From Nannochloropsis oceanica (Eukaryota > Sar > Eustigmatophyceae > Eustigmatales > Monodopsidaceae): a stretch of 64,000 bases of DNA. This document shows positions 1 through 11,398 of this stretch, in pieces. The stretch's first letter is position 1. Each line of letters starts with the position of its first letter. The position numbers and the translations under genes were made by a program. The notes under the pieces were generated by a model, which saw only the letters and a program-made list of their open reading frames with translations, was not told the DNA's origin and searched no databases. Location: assembly GCA_004519485.1 (NCBI GenBank), contig CP038109.1, positions 768,001 through 832,000 of the forward strand, given 5' to 3'.

Positions 1-2
1 TT

Positions 3-197
3 GACCCTTCCGACTTGGCCTTGAAGATTTTCAAGGCAGCAGCCGCGGGGAAAAAGGAGGCGGTGTATGCGCCAGTCGATGCCAGGGTGGCGATCTGGAT
101 GAGAAATGTAATGCCGGATTTGGTATTCAGCATATTAGGGAGTAAAGCCCGGAAGGCTCTGGGGGTGGGAAAGATAGAGGGGAAGAAGGAGGATTGA
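3..197 (+). CDS. Short-chain dehydrogenase/reductase, C-terminal end (5' part outside window)
   Basis: The frame is open from the window edge and ends at a stop at 195-197, so only about 64 C-terminal residues are present. They read DPSDLALKIFKAAAAGKKE and continue with an Arg-rich segment containing WMRNVMPDLVF and SILGSKARKALG. This matches the tail of DHRS7/DHRS7B-like membrane-associated SDRs, where a K/A-G-K-K-E patch precedes an LR-x-x-x-P-x-L-hydrophobic stretch and a SRARK-like end. The NAD(P) fold and the Tyr-x-x-x-Lys site must lie upstream and cannot be checked. The substrate cannot be deduced. The family call rests on the tail motif alone. Confidence 0.6.
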   Translation, partial: DPSDLALKIFKAAAAGKKEAVYAPVDARVAIWMRNVMPDLVFSILGSKARKALGVGKIEGKKED

Positions 198-878
198 TTG
201 ATTGAAAACTAGAAAACAACAAGAGTTGCTTATGGTGGGGGGCGCTTTGGAAATCATTTGTTGATTACTTGACAGGTTTTTTGATTTTTTTGTTTGCTTG
301 GTTTGATGCGTTGGTTCGAGGACGTGCCATTTTTCGCTACTTCTCGCTCTGTTCCACCTCCTCCCATTCTTCTTCCCCCGAAAAAGTAATCAAATATCTA
401 GTCTCTTGCTTTCTTTTCTTCTCCGTATTCTGTATTGTCATGGTCCTGTGTGCAGGTATCCCTCTCCTCTCTTTCAGCGTATTGCTGTGTATTCATTACT
501 TGGTGTGTCAAAACTCAACTTATGGTGAAAATGAAGTCCCCGGAAGGAGGGAGAGTGAATGACAGGGTTAATTAGTGTTCCTCCCTCCTTCTCCTTTTCT
601 GTATTAAATGTAATCATGAAGATTGTCTCTCCGTTTTTCATTTGCTCCAAAACAAGTGCGGGCATCTCCTTTGTGTATCTGAAGTAATGGGGCACGATTT
701 GATAAACTTCGTTTCTAGCCCCGCAAATGGCGTCTTGGCACTTCGAGAATCAACCAAAACTTATTCTCGTCGTCACCTTCCTCCTTTTTCAAAACCACCC
801 ACCTTCTTATCGATTAATACATCTCCCATTCTTCTCTCACACGGTGCTCACGCAAACGGGTTCAAACCTACATATATA
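198..878. other. Intergenic, convergent 3' ends
   Basis: This is the spacer between the end of the SDR gene (+) and the stop of the secreted repeat protein (-). It is T- and C-rich. Short open frames exist on both strands, but none has a recognisable motif or a good splice context. I see no gene here. Confidence 0.5.
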
Positions 879-3800
879 TTAGAAACCTCGGCGCGCCCGG
901 AGGTTTCCACCCTTCTTTCCTCCCTTCTTCCCCGCTGCCGTTGCCGTCGCGTTTATCGGGGCCTTCCCGTGGTCCACATCATTGTCATCCTTTCCTTCCG
1001 GCACCACCGCTGGTTCTGTAGGAAGGTCAAGGGAGGGAGGGAGGGTGGGCATTACCGTAATCACATCCTCAGGGACAAGAGCGACCGCTGGAGGGGTTGG
1101 ATTGGGGGTAGGGACGACCGTCTCTTCAGCCTCGCCAGATAGAGAAGCAGGGAGGGAGGGTGTAGCGGTGGGCAGGCTTGTTGGCTCGGCCACGGAAGGA
1201 GGGAGGGTAGGAAGGTCAACAACATCCGTGGTCTCCGGTACAGCGGGCTCCTCAACAATGGGCACAGCGGTGGGCACCACGGCTGCAGGAATAGCAGGGA
1301 CGGGAGGGAGGGCAGGGAGGGATGGAACGGGCGTGGCCGCAGGCGTCTCCGGTACTGCCGGTACAGCGGGCTCCTCGGCGACGGGCGCTGCGGCGGGCAC
1401 CACGGCTGCAGGAATAGCAGGGACGGGAGGGAGGGCAGGGAGGGACGGAACGGGCGTGGCCGCAGGCATCTCCGGTACTGCCGGTACAGCGGGCTCCTCG
1501 GCGACGGGCGCTGCGGCGGGCACCACGGCTGCAGGAATAGCAGGGACGGGAGGGAGGGCAGGGAGGGACGGAACGGGCGTGGCCGCAGGCATCTCCGGTA
1601 CTGCCGGTACAGCGGGCTCCTCGGCGACGGGCGCTGCGGCGGGCACCACGGCTGCAGGAATAGCAGGGACGGGAGGGAGGGCAGGGAGGGATGGAACGGG
1701 CGTGGCCGCAGGCGTCTCCGGTACTGCCGGTACAGCGGGCTCCTCGGCGACGGGCGCTGCGGCGGGCACCACGGCTGCAGGAATAGCAGGGACGGGAGGG
1801 AGGGCAGGGAGGGACGGAACGGGCGTGGCCGCAGGCATCTCCGGTACTGCTGGTACAGCGGGCTCCTCGGCGACGGGCGCTGCGGCGGGCACCACGGCTG
1901 CAGGAATAGCAGGGACGGGAGGGAGGGCAGGGAGGGATGGAACGGGCGTGGCCGCAGGCATCTCCGGTACTGCCGGTACAGCGGGCTCCTCGGCGACGGG
2001 CGCTGCGGCGGGCACCATGGCTACAGGGACTTGAGATCCTCCGGGGAGGCTGCTGGTGGTGGTAGTGGTTGAAGCAGGAGGAAGAGTGGCCTCGGCGTTC
2101 TGAGGCATAGGTGGCTCGATTTGGATTTCGCTGGGGTCAACGCTGGGGATAAGAGGAGCGGGAGGGAGGGTGGGGCTGATGGTTGGAATAGACAGCTCAC
2201 CGGCAGAATTAGGATCTTCTGCGGAAGGCGAGACAGCCGGGGGCTGTATGGGCAGGGGTGTGGAGGCGATGTCTTGAGATCCCTCGGATGTGGCGCCTTC
2301 AGCGACGGTGGCGGGGGATAGGGTTGCAGGTGCCACAGGTGCGGCGGTAGGAATCACGACCGGTGCGCTCGTAGCGGCCTCAGCGGCGGCAGCAGCAATA
2401 GCAGCGGGGGTCCCTGGAGCGGGAGGGAGGGACGGATCGACGGCTACGGGTGCATCGGTAGCAACAGGAAGAACTGAAGGAGAGGTGGGTTTGACATCGA
2501 CGACTGAAGCAGCAGTCTCTTCGAGGATAGGGGCAGGGGTGGCCAGGACAGCAGGCGCAACCTCAGTAGGGATTTGGGGAACCTCAGCGGTGCTCATTGG
2601 AGTGGGTTTAGGGACTGCAGACACGGCAGGAGCAGTGGCGTTGATCGAAGATACCCCTTCCTCCACCTGCACCCCCTCCTCCTCCACGGACTCCGCCACT
2701 GTCGGAGGCTTCCCCACAGGAACGGTGGCCGTGCCATTGGGCTTGGGCGCTGGCACCGTCTCGTTGTTCGAGACCGGCAGTGTGGCGTTTGGGATAGGGG
2801 GGGGGACGACGGGTGGTTTGACACTGCTCGAGTTTCCATTTGCAGTTATCACCGACTCCGCCGTTACATTGGCTCCACCTTCAACCACCACACCCGTGGC
2901 ATTCCCGCTCACGGTCGGGGAAGTCTCGCTCGCTGAAGCAACTGTTCCATCAGCGGACACGTTGACACTCGGAGGGGAAGGAAAGCTGCCGTTGCTCGAG
3001 ACCACGCCTGCAGCAGCAGACGCGACAGAAGGGAGGGAGCTGTTGACAGGCAACGATGCATTAGGAGCGTGCGCATTCGTGCCGTTCACCACAGCGGAAG
3101 CAGACGCATTCAGTGCAGCACCCACGGCGCCGGCGCTCGCGGCGGGGGAAGTCTCGCTCGCTGAAGCAACTGTTCCATCAGCGGACACGTTGACACTCGG
3201 AGGGGAAGGAAAGCTGCCGTTGCTCGAGACCACGCCTGCAGCAGCAGACGCGACAGAAGGGAGGGAGCTGTTGACAGGCAACGATGCATTAGGAGCGTGC
3301 GCATTCGTGCCGTTCACCACAGCGGAAGCAGACGCATTCAGTGCAGCACCCACGGCGCCGGCGCTCGCGGCGGGGGAAGTCTCGCTCGCTGAAGCAACTG
3401 TTCCATCAGCGGACACGTTGACACTCGGAGGGGAAGGAAAGCTGCCGTTGCTCGAGACCACGCCTGCAGCAGCAGACGCGACAGAAGGGAGGGAGCCGTT
3501 GACAGGCAACGATGCATTAGGAGCGTGCGCATTCGTGCCGTTCACCACAGCGGAAGCAGACGCATTCAGTGCAGCACCCACGGCGCCGGCGCTCGCGGCG
3601 GGGGAAGTCTCGCTCGCTGAAGCAACTGTTCCATCAGCGGACACGTTGACACTCGGAGGGGAAGGAAAGCTGCCGTTGCTCGAGACCACGCCTGCAGCAG
3701 CAGACGCGACAGAAGGGAGGGAGCCGTTGACAGGCAACGATGCATTAGGAGCGTGCGCATTCGTGCCGTTCACCACAGCGGAAGCAGACGCATTCAGCGC

Positions 3801-4409
3801 AGCACCCACGGCACCGACAGCAGCAGCAGCAGCAGTGGGCAAATCAGAGACATTCGTAGGTGCGCGTGTGGGCCCATCAGCCTTGGCCTTGTTCAGAGTA
3901 GTAGGGATGGGGGCCACCGGCACTGCTGTGATTCCATCCTCCTCCTCTCCTACCGCGACAATGTCATCGGTATCGTCCTCATTTTTGGAGAAGGGGGATG
4001 TGGCATTGACGGTTGAGTTGACGGTCGAGAAGGGTGTGGGCTCGACTGTGGGCTCGACCAATAGGGGAGCAGATGCATTGTCCGCCGGCTCCGGCTGCAA
4101 AGGGTCGGGCACCACGGTCGGCTCTCCGTCGTCCCCAACGACGGCAGGCGCCAGGTCATCGTCCTCGGCGTCGACGGGCTTGAGGATTGGAGGGAGAGTC
4201 GCCTCGGGTAGAGGCTCAATGACGGTCAGAGGCTCCGCGTCGGTCGTCGCGGGGGCGCTGGTGGAAGGGATAACCTCAGGCGTGGGTGTGGGTGTTGGCA
4301 AGGGTGTCTCGAGGATTTGTTTGGACGAAGCTCCATGAGCTTGTTGAGCCGTGAAGGCGATCACAGCCAGCAGCAAGCTGACAGTCCAAAATTGCCCGTT
4401 CTGCCGCAT
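879..4409 (-). CDS. Secreted Pro/Ala/Ser-rich tandem-repeat protein (cell-surface or wall type)
   Basis: An intronless 1176-residue frame starts at ATG 4407-4409. The N-terminus is a clear signal peptide: a short polar start, then a hydrophobic core (VSLLLAVIAFTA), with a likely cut after AHG. The mature part has almost no aromatic residues and is dominated by Ala, Pro, Val, Ser and Thr. Four near-identical 76-residue repeats rich in Asn-x-Ser/Thr sequons (for example NASA, NGTN, NGSL) lie in the middle, followed by about six 41-residue repeats of the VPAAAPVAEEPAVPAVP type. The tail is basic and Gly-rich (KKGGKKGG), with no GPI-anchor signal. The composition suggests a heavily N- and O-glycosylated extracellular or wall protein. 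No enzymatic domain is visible, and the exact role is unknown. The opposite strand carries long open frames only because of codon-biased repeats. Confidence 0.7.
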   Translation of the reverse strand: MRQNGQFWTVSLLLAVIAFTAQQAHGASSKQILETPLPTPTPTPEVIPSTSAPATTDAEPLTVIEPLPEATLPPILKPVDAEDDDLAPAVVGDDGEPTVVPDPLQPEPADNASAPLLVEPTVEPTPFSTVNSTVNATSPFSKNEDDTDDIVAVGEEEDGITAVPVAPIPTTLNKAKADGPTRAPTNVSDLPTAAAAAVGAVGAALNASASAVVNGTNAHAPNASLPVNGSLPSVASAAAGVVSSNGSFPSPPSVNVSADGTVASASETSPAASAGAVGAALNASASAVVNGTNAHAPNASLPVNGSLPSVASAAAGVVSSNGSFPSPPSVNVSADGTVASASETSPAASAGAVGAALNASASAVVNGTNAHAPNASLPVNSSLPSVASAAAGVVSSNGSFPSPPSVNVSADGTVASASETSPAASAGAVGAALNASASAVVNGTNAHAPNASLPVNSSLPSVASAAAGVVSSNGSFPSPPSVNVSADGTVASASETSPTVSGNATGVVVEGGANVTAESVITANGNSSSVKPPVVPPPIPNATLPVSNNETVPAPKPNGTATVPVGKPPTVAESVEEEGVQVEEGVSSINATAPAVSAVPKPTPMSTAEVPQIPTEVAPAVLATPAPILEETAASVVDVKPTSPSVLPVATDAPVAVDPSLPPAPGTPAAIAAAAAEAATSAPVVIPTAAPVAPATLSPATVAEGATSEGSQDIASTPLPIQPPAVSPSAEDPNSAGELSIPTISPTLPPAPLIPSVDPSEIQIEPPMPQNAEATLPPASTTTTTSSLPGGSQVPVAMVPAAAPVAEEPAVPAVPEMPAATPVPSLPALPPVPAIPAAVVPAAAPVAEEPAVPAVPEMPAATPVPSLPALPPVPAIPAAVVPAAAPVAEEPAVPAVPETPAATPVPSLPALPPVPAIPAAVVPAAAPVAEEPAVPAVPEMPAATPVPSLPALPPVPAIPAAVVPAAAPVAEEPAVPAVPEMPAATPVPSLPALPPVPAIPAAVVPAAAPVAEEPAVPAVPETPAATPVPSLPALPPVPAIPAAVVPTAVPIVEEPAVPETTDVVDLPTLPPSVAEPTSLPTATPSLPASLSGEAEETVVPTPNPTPPAVALVPEDVITVMPTLPPSLDLPTEPAVVPEGKDDNDVDHGKAPINATATAAGKKGGKKGGNLRARRGF
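1278..2030 (-). repeat. Tandem repeat, 123-bp unit, about six copies
   Basis: The same 123-bp block recurs at 1278, 1401, 1524, 1647, 1770 and 1893 with only scattered single-base differences, and a degenerate seventh start lies near 2016. It encodes the 41-residue Pro/Ala/Val repeat of the secreted protein. The near identity points to recent expansion or gene conversion. Confidence 0.9.
2917..3828 (-). repeat. Tandem repeat, 228-bp unit, four copies
   Basis: Four almost identical 228-bp units begin near 2917, 3145, 3373 and 3601. They encode the 76-residue sequon-rich repeat. Differences are a few silent or Gly/Ser changes. The 228-bp period is exactly 76 codons, so length change keeps the reading frame. 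Confidence 0.9.
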
Positions 4410-5151
4410 GTTAACGTCGTCTATGTCGTGTCGTGTGTTTTGGGATGGACATGTGGGGGATGAGTGATGGGCCTGCTAGCGTCCAACAGCGGTGGTTTGC
4501 TTACTTTCGTGACCTGGCAAGCAAGCACAATTGCACAACGGCAATCAAACTGTATGGAGGAAATGGAATGCTTGCCGGGCAATGAGCACAATGAGAGTGT
4601 AGTGTCAAGGTCTAAAAACAAAGAAGAGAATAAAAGCTAACATTGGTATGGGCCTTTCGGCCAGGGCTCTGGCGCCTTTCCTGTGGTGGTCGCACGACAC
4701 ATCTTGCCTCCAATTTTTGCGCGTTTTTAAAATCAGTCTCGACCGCGCCTACAAATTCACAACTTAGAAAAGTATACCACACAAAACCTCTGCCTTTTCA
4801 CTCGTTGGACAAGGTTTTTGAGGCCAAAATTGGTTCTAACTCTTGAATTATCTCGAAAGCTAACCTGTGTGGACCCACAATCCCGCCTTCGACCTCCTCT
4901 CCCCAGCCTCGCTGCCTGGCCCACCCATCCACTTGTTCCATTGCACATCCACTTGACGCGAGAATTTACATCACTCATGCTTAATGCCTTTCTTCTTTAA
5001 CTTTTACACAACCACACAGTGCTTCTTCAAGCCTTGTTCTTTTCTGTGAGTCCCGACCAGTCTCAACAAGTGACAACCACCCAGGGCGCCATCATCCCAG
5101 CCCCAGCAACCGCAAGCACAGTATCCTTCCCTCTACCGAAGACCCACGACC
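4410..5151. promoter_or_regulatory. Divergent intergenic region, secreted repeat protein (-) / NOP58 (+)
   Basis: This is a 742-bp spacer between two outward-facing start codons, so it should hold both promoters. It is pyrimidine-rich toward NOP58. I see no clear TATA box or conserved element and no additional gene. Confidence 0.5.
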
Positions 5152-7185
5152 ATGCTTCTGCTCTTTGAGACCTCCGCAGGGTATGCCCTCTTCAAAGTTT
5201 TAAAAGAAGCTAAGCTCCAGGATGTGGAGAACCTGTGGAAAGAGTTTGAGAACCCAGAAAAGGCGTCCTCCATGTACGTTTGCCGGAGTAGGGTGGCGTA
5301 GGGATGGGTGGTTGTATAGTTTGTGCAGTGGCGTCTGCTGCGTGTCGTGGCCTTTAAGCTTCAGTTGCAACTTGATCTATGGTATCTCTATCCGTTGTCC
5401 AGGGCATGCATTGAAACCTTAGAATATCTGGCCTTCCGTCTCTTGTCAGCCCACGGCCATCCCGCCGAAATGCCTCATTATCTCATTTCCCCCCCCCCTC
5501 CCTCTCCCCCACACTTTTCTCAGAGTCAAGCTTAAGGCCTTCCGCCCCTTCGACAGCACGGCCGAGGCCGTAGCCGCTGCCACCGATATGATTGACAGCA
5601 ACCTGGGGAAGGAGTTGAAGAAATTTCTCAAGAAGAGCATCAAGGATAAGGAGATGTCCGAGCAGCTTGCCGTGGCCGACCATAAGCTGGGCGGATTGAT
5701 CAAGGATAAGCTGGGATTAAATATCGCGACCGGTGAGATGGCCTCGGAGCTCTTCCGTGGAGTGCGCACGCAGTTGGATACTCTGCTGACGGGCCTGTCG
5801 GAGTCCAATATGAAGCAGATGCAACTAGGCCTTTCCCATTCCCTTTCTCGTTATAAGCTCAAGTTCTCGGCGGATAAGGTGGACACAATGATCGTGCAGG
5901 CCATTGGGTTGCTGGATGAGTTGGACAAGGAGATCAACACGTATGCGATGCGAGTCCGTGAGTGGTACGGATGGCATTTCCCGGAGCTGGTCAAGGTCGT
6001 TAATGACAACATTCAGGTAAAGGATTAGGACAGCAATTTACGTAATTATGTCCCCTCTTGTCCTCCTTTCATACATCTGTCAGTATACTTCTCCGGGGGG
6101 GTGTTTACAGTTTTCTGATTGATGCGGAAGGCACACCCAAAAGCATTCCTCTCACCTTTCTCTCCCTCCCTCCCTCCCTCCCTCCCTCCCTCCCTTCCTT
6201 CCTCTCTCCCCAGTACGCCAAAATCGTCGTCCGCGTCGGCATGCGCACGGCCATCAAATCCCACGATTTCTCCGACATCTTGGGCGATGACGCCGTGGAG
6301 CAATCGGTGAAGGAATCCGCGGAAATCAGCATGGGACAAGAAATCTCAGATAATGACCTGGCCTCCATCCGCTCCCTTGCCCAAGAAGTAGTGGATCTGG
6401 CCGCTTACCGCATCAATCTCTTTGAATATCTCAAGAACCGAATGCATGCCATTGCACCCAACCTCACCATCATGGTCGGCGAATTGGTAGGCGCCCGCCT
6501 CATCGCGCATGCCGGCTCTCTGCTCAATCTTGCCAAGCACCCGGCGTCAACCATCCAAATCCTCGGCGCTGAAAAAGCCCTTTTCCGCGCCCTCAAAACC
6601 AAGCACGACACGCCCAAATACGGTCTCATCTACCATGCCTCTCTCATCGGCCAAGCCCAACCGAAGCACAAGGGCAAAATTTCTCGGGTCCTGGCCGCAA
6701 AAACGGCGTTAGCCATCCGTGTGGACGCGATGGGCGACGAGACCGATACGACGATGGGGCAAGAAGCACGAGCCAAGGTAGAATTTAGGTTGCGGCAGTT
6801 GGAGGGAGGGCATAAAACCACCTTGACAGGAGGCAGCAGGAGCAGCACGGGGGCGGCGAACGGTGGCCCGGCCAAGTATGACAAGAAGGCGGCGAAGGAG
6901 GTAGGGGGGGAGGGGTATAACGCGGCGAGTGACATGGTGGGGATAACCACAGATGGAGGAAGTGCAGAGAAGAAGAAAAAGAAGAAGGAGAAGAAGGAAA
7001 AGAGAAAGAGGGAGTCGGACGACGAGGAGGAAGCAGCAGTTGCTCCGAATGGAGCGGCAGCGGAAGAGGCGGAGACACCGTCGAAAAAAAGTAAGAAGAA
7101 GAGCAAGAAAGAGTCGGTGGTGGAGGACGAGGAAGACGAGGAAAGCCCGAAGAAGAAGAAAAAGGACAAGAAGAAGGACAAGTAA
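5152..7185 (+). CDS. NOP58: NOP58, box C/D snoRNP core protein
   Basis: Three exons: 5152-5273, 5524-6016 and 6214-7185, giving 528 residues, the size of human NOP58 (529). The start [17 protein letters not shown] is the classic NOP58 N-terminus. The first intron splits an Ile codon, and the second falls before [19 protein letters not shown] in the coiled coil and Nop domain. The Nop domain (about 240-410) includes [20 protein letters not shown] and the [15 protein letters not shown] signature that contacts 15.5K/snoRNA. The tail is the usual Lys/Glu-rich (KKE/D) nucleolar extension. NOP58 with NOP56, fibrillarin and 15.5K forms the 2'-O-methylation guide complex for rRNA. The distinction from NOP56 rests on the N-terminus and tail. 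Acceptors are CAG with long pyrimidine tracts. Confidence 0.95.
6161..6210 (+). repeat. (CCCT)n polypyrimidine tract in NOP58 intron 2
   Basis: A run of CCCT units ends just before the CAG acceptor at 6211-6213, so the tetranucleotide repeat itself serves as the 3' splice-site pyrimidine tract. The same design recurs in the DNA ligase gene. Confidence 0.85.
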
Positions 7186-7632
7186 AGCAACGGTGGGGAG
7201 AAAAGTCGTGCGTGTGTGTGGTAGGAAGGCATTCAGGGACGCAGTGAGGAAAGAAGTGAAGAAACAGGAAGGAGGAGGGTTAGCATATGCACAAGAGCGA
7301 TCAAAAAGCCTGCCCACACGGACCTCCAAACGTCGTGAGTGGATCGACCAGTGACTGAGTTACTCGGTCGTCGCCGCTGTCTTTGCGCTGTAAAAAGGAA
7401 GGGGATAGAGAAGAAAAGAATATTGGAAAACAAACGCTACACCAGAACAACTACCCTGAGATGGCAAATTTTCGTCCCTCCTCGCTGACTTCTTTTTTCG
7501 ATACTCTCCTCTCCGATACACACTTCTCCTCTCTCACGCACACTCCTGATCTCCCACCCTTCCCCCTCTCTTCCTTTCCCATGCGCATACCCCGCCTCCC
7601 GTCTGCCCTCTCTGCTTCCCACCCTGTCCCAG

Positions 7633-8703
7633 CTAGTAAATGAAAGGTACCATCACCCACGTCTTCTTCTTATATTCCTCGAATTCCTCGTACTTCGCTA
7701 GGCTCTTATCCTTCTTGATCATATTCGGCACAAACGTAATCAAAACGAACGACGCCAGAATCCCCCACGCCACCTTACTCTGGCATAACAAGGCATACGC
7801 GCAATAAATCAACGTCTCGCCCAAGTAGTTCGGGTTTCGGACCCACGAGAACAACCCCGAGGTAATGAGTCCTCGGCCGCGATAGGTCAATGTGTGCGCC
7901 TTCTGACTGTCGGAAGCGAAATGCAGAAAGACGCCGTATCCCCACAGCAGGATGCAGGCGCACAGCTCCCAATCAGCGAGAAAGGGATCACGACGATATT
8001 TGCAGAGAAGGTAGGGGCCAACCCAGTACAGGTCTACGTAGAGGAAGACGACCAGGAAAAAGGGAAAGGACATCTTCTCGTCGAAGTTCTTGTCTCGGAA
8101 AGTCATGTGCTTTGTTATAAAGAGGTAAAGAAGGGCATATGACTATATTTCGTCTTCTTTATGACAAGAATGAAAGGCAGCTTTCACCTTTCTCGACCAT
8201 TATGCAAGCAGCGCAGTCAGGACACACACATCGACCCTTTAGCCTTACCTTGGTGAGCCAGCACCAGCAGTAGACAGAGTGGAGCATCAGGTACAGCAGC
8301 GCGGGTTGAGTGAAGTTGTTGAAGTAGTACATGAAGCCCAATACCACTGGAAACTGTCGTGGGCAAAAGAAGTTGGAGGGGATGAGAAGAAGAGAAAGAT
8401 GAGGAAGGTGTCGCGGTGGAAGTACTAAGAAGCATACAAAGTCCACGACAGGAAATGGACGAGCCGCATGAAGAGAGCAAAAGAGAGTAAGATCGACGCT
8501 CGGATATTTTATTCCGTCGCGCTGCCGAAACTTAGATGAACCTTCCTATCCTCCCCACTCCCCACTCCCATCCTCCCTTTCCACTTTTCACTCACCGTCA
8601 GTGCTTTATGGAGATTAATGGAGTGCGCGGCAGTCGAGCAGCCCAGCAGGCTCAGGGGCGGAGGCAGGGCCTTCTGCTCCGATTTGGTGTGGGAGCGGAC
8701 CAT
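7633..8703 (-). CDS. DUF1295 / steroid 5-alpha-reductase-fold membrane protein
   Basis: Three exons on the minus strand: 8703-8596, 8353-8249 and 8109-7633, all phase 0, giving 229 residues. The protein has several membrane segments and the family signature near the C-terminus: GRGLITSGLFSWVRNPNYLG, then a KKDKSLAKYEEFEEYKKKTW stretch before a short hydrophobic end. This is the DUF1295/ICMT-like fold, where R-N/H-P-N-Y-x-G-E helps bind NADPH or S-adenosylmethionine. HKALT-FPVVLGFMYYFNN-FTQ resembles the N-terminal part of the same family. The substrate is unknown; a sterol or other lipid reductase is possible. Exon 3 is placed at an AAAG acceptor because it restores the frame to HMTFRDKNFDEK. 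Start ATG 8701-8703 is the first in frame. Confidence 0.75.
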
Positions 8704-9357
8704 AGTTGCGTTGTCTGTGGTGGCATATGGAAGGAAAGTGAGGAGGAGGGTGCGTCAGCTTCATGATTATGACAGGCATATTTTTGGATGTCAAAGCCTG
8801 TAGAGGATGACAGCTGCAGCCTAAATCTCGGATGAAAGCACAAAAATCATGCTATTCTGCTGCTAAATGGGAGTGGGACGCGTTTAGATGGCATTGTAGG
8901 TGACTAAAGAGAGTATTGAACAACCTTACTCACAACTTCACTTCACGCTTGCGTCACTCTTCTTCAGGCTGGAGTGGAAAAAAATAATGGGCCATGTGTA
9001 GCAGGGTCCTCAGTACCCTCCTTTCTTTTCGTTTCCTTCCTCGGTCTCTCTAGTGCTTGTCTTGGCGCCAGTAGACATGTGAATGGCTTGTGTCACATTC
9101 CTGCCCGGAATAAACTCGTCGCGCAAGGTCATCAATCTCCCCAACGCAGCCAGATAACAAAACCAAACTGACTGTTCAATCTCATCCATCATATTCATCA
9201 TATCTGTCATTCTTCTTTTTGTACAGTCTCTAAACAAAACACTTTCTAGTTCCAAAAAAATATTTATCGCTCACCTCTTCTCTCCCCTCCACGTTTCATC
9301 CCTCCTCCTCCTAACCCGACATGACCCCGCCCCCGTCCCCCAAGCAACGGAACCACG
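8704..9357. other. Intergenic between two minus-strand genes
   Basis: This 654-bp spacer holds the promoter of the DUF1295 gene and the 3' flank of GCN2. The reading frames across it are short and lack motifs. I see no gene. Confidence 0.5.
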
Positions 9358-11365
9358 TCAAAACAATCCTCCAGCACACTGTACACATACACACTTCCTC
9401 CTCCGCCACCACCTCCCCCCCCCCCCCCCTGAACCCTTCCTCCCTTGGCCTCCTCCTCCCCACCCCTTCAAATGCTTCCTCTCCTCTTCCTCCAACGCCT
9501 CTCCCAACAATTTCATGCTCCTTTTATGTGCACCTCCCTGCTGACTCACCCAGGGATCCCTTAAGGCCTCCTCTGCCCCTAACCTCAAATAAGCCGTGCA
9601 AAACATACGAATAACCATGTAAGGGACCTCCATAGCTAGCACCACGACAGGCTCTCGCTGCGGTCCAGAACCCGCAAAAGGATGTCCTACCATACCCTGA
9701 ATATGAGCGCGCACCCTCCTCTCCAATGCAGCCATTTCTTTGAATGCCTTTCGTCGATCCCCTGCGGCATGCTGTGTGTGCTTGGTGTCTAGGCACGATA
9801 AAATCACCTCCACACCTCCTCCTCCTCCTCCTCCCCCTCTCTCTATACTCTGCCCGTGCCCATGGTGGTGATAATGATTGTGGCCATGATGATGGTGATG
9901 GTGCCCCACCCCTCCTCCTTCCCCTCCTCCCCCCATCCACGATGACTGCCCTCCCTGTGGTCCCATCACATTCGCCCTCACTCCCTCTCCTTCCCCCCCT
10001 CCTACCACACTCGACAACCTTTCCAATACCCTCCGCGCTAGCTCCTGCAGAGGTATAGTACGGTCGGGTACCCCTCCCTCCCTCACTGCCCTCAGCTTCA
10101 CGGCCTGCTTTTCTCTTAGCACGTGTGCCTTGATCATCACCAAATACGGTATTCCAATATTCAAACACACCGTCGTCGCCTCCTCCACTGACAGTTCCAC
10201 CATCATTCCCTCCCGTCTTCGCTTCCTCCACAAATCCTGAAAACAATAGTCTGCTTTGATTCCTCTTGACCATAACACACACGCCACAAGCAGTCGGTCA
10301 GGCATCCCTCCTGCTCCTAGCCCCGAGCCCATGGAGCAAATTAAGACATCGGGTGGCCCTGCACAAGAAGACGCCCGACGGGCTATTTCGAGGGAGGGGG
10401 GGAGGAGCTCGCCCAGGGTAAGGGCCGAAACGGAGGAGAAGGAGGAGGAAGACGCAAGGCCTAAGGTGGTGATGGAGGTGTTGGTGGAGGGAAGAGGCTG
10501 AAGGGCCATGCTGTGGGGAGAGGGAATGAAGAAGGAAGGGAATGATGGTCAGTTTTGGTGACCGAGAAAAAGAAAAAAATTAAGTAACTATCTCACCAAG
10601 GGTTAGAGGGGAAGGGCTGCAAGAGAAATAAAAAAATGGGAGAGGAAACGGAAAAGAAACGTACCGTGTCAGTTTTTCAATCGCCACCGTCATGCCCATC
10701 GCCAGGACCAGCGGAGATGCCCACTGAGCAGGAGTACGATGTTCGAGAATGAGACCGTCGTATCTCCCTCCCTCGATCACGCAATGGCGTTGATACCGAT
10801 GAAGAGCCGCAGTGGCTTGCCTTGACAAGGAGGAAGAGGACGAAGAAGAGGACGAGAACGAGGTCGCATTTGAACCATCATTCGCTGTGATAGTTGCTGC
10901 AGTAGTAGCAGTGAAAGAAGGAAACCCATCGCTGTGCGGTGGAGAGACAACTATCTGAAAAATCAACCCTGAATTGTAGTGAGACTTGCGACGGTATAGT
11001 CCCAAGTCAAGGATGACAGCTGCAGGCGCGTGCCCGCACTCCAGGGGGCCAACCACTCCCCTTGGTCCTCGCAATAGAGAGCTCTCAATCATGTAGGTGG
11101 GCTCCCTGGGGGACATACTGAAAGTGGAAGCGGCGGCTGCTGTTGCTGCTTTTGCTGCTGACGGGGAGGGAGATAAGGGGAGGGGTATTCCTCCTCCTGC
11201 TATGGAGTCATCGCCTATTTTGTCCTTTCTGGTGCTGTTGCTGGTATTTCTGCTGCTGCTGCTGCTGTAATCCGCTGAGGCTCCATTGGAAGCCATGTGA
11301 TGCGCCGTCGAGGAAACCCCTCGCGCACCTCTTTTCTCCCCTCCACCTGACGAAGAGGATTGTGT

Positions 11366-11398
<33 letters not shown>

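Noticed and set aside
850-875. tRNA-like GGTTCAAACC
   Set aside because: It does not extend to a T-arm stem, and no acceptor or anticodon arms are present.
982-4338. Long open frames on the plus strand opposite the secreted repeat protein (350 and 682 codons)
   Set aside because: They are mirror images of the repeats with Gly/Ala/Thr-rich nonsense composition and no signal or domain. The minus-strand frame has a signal peptide and spans the whole region.
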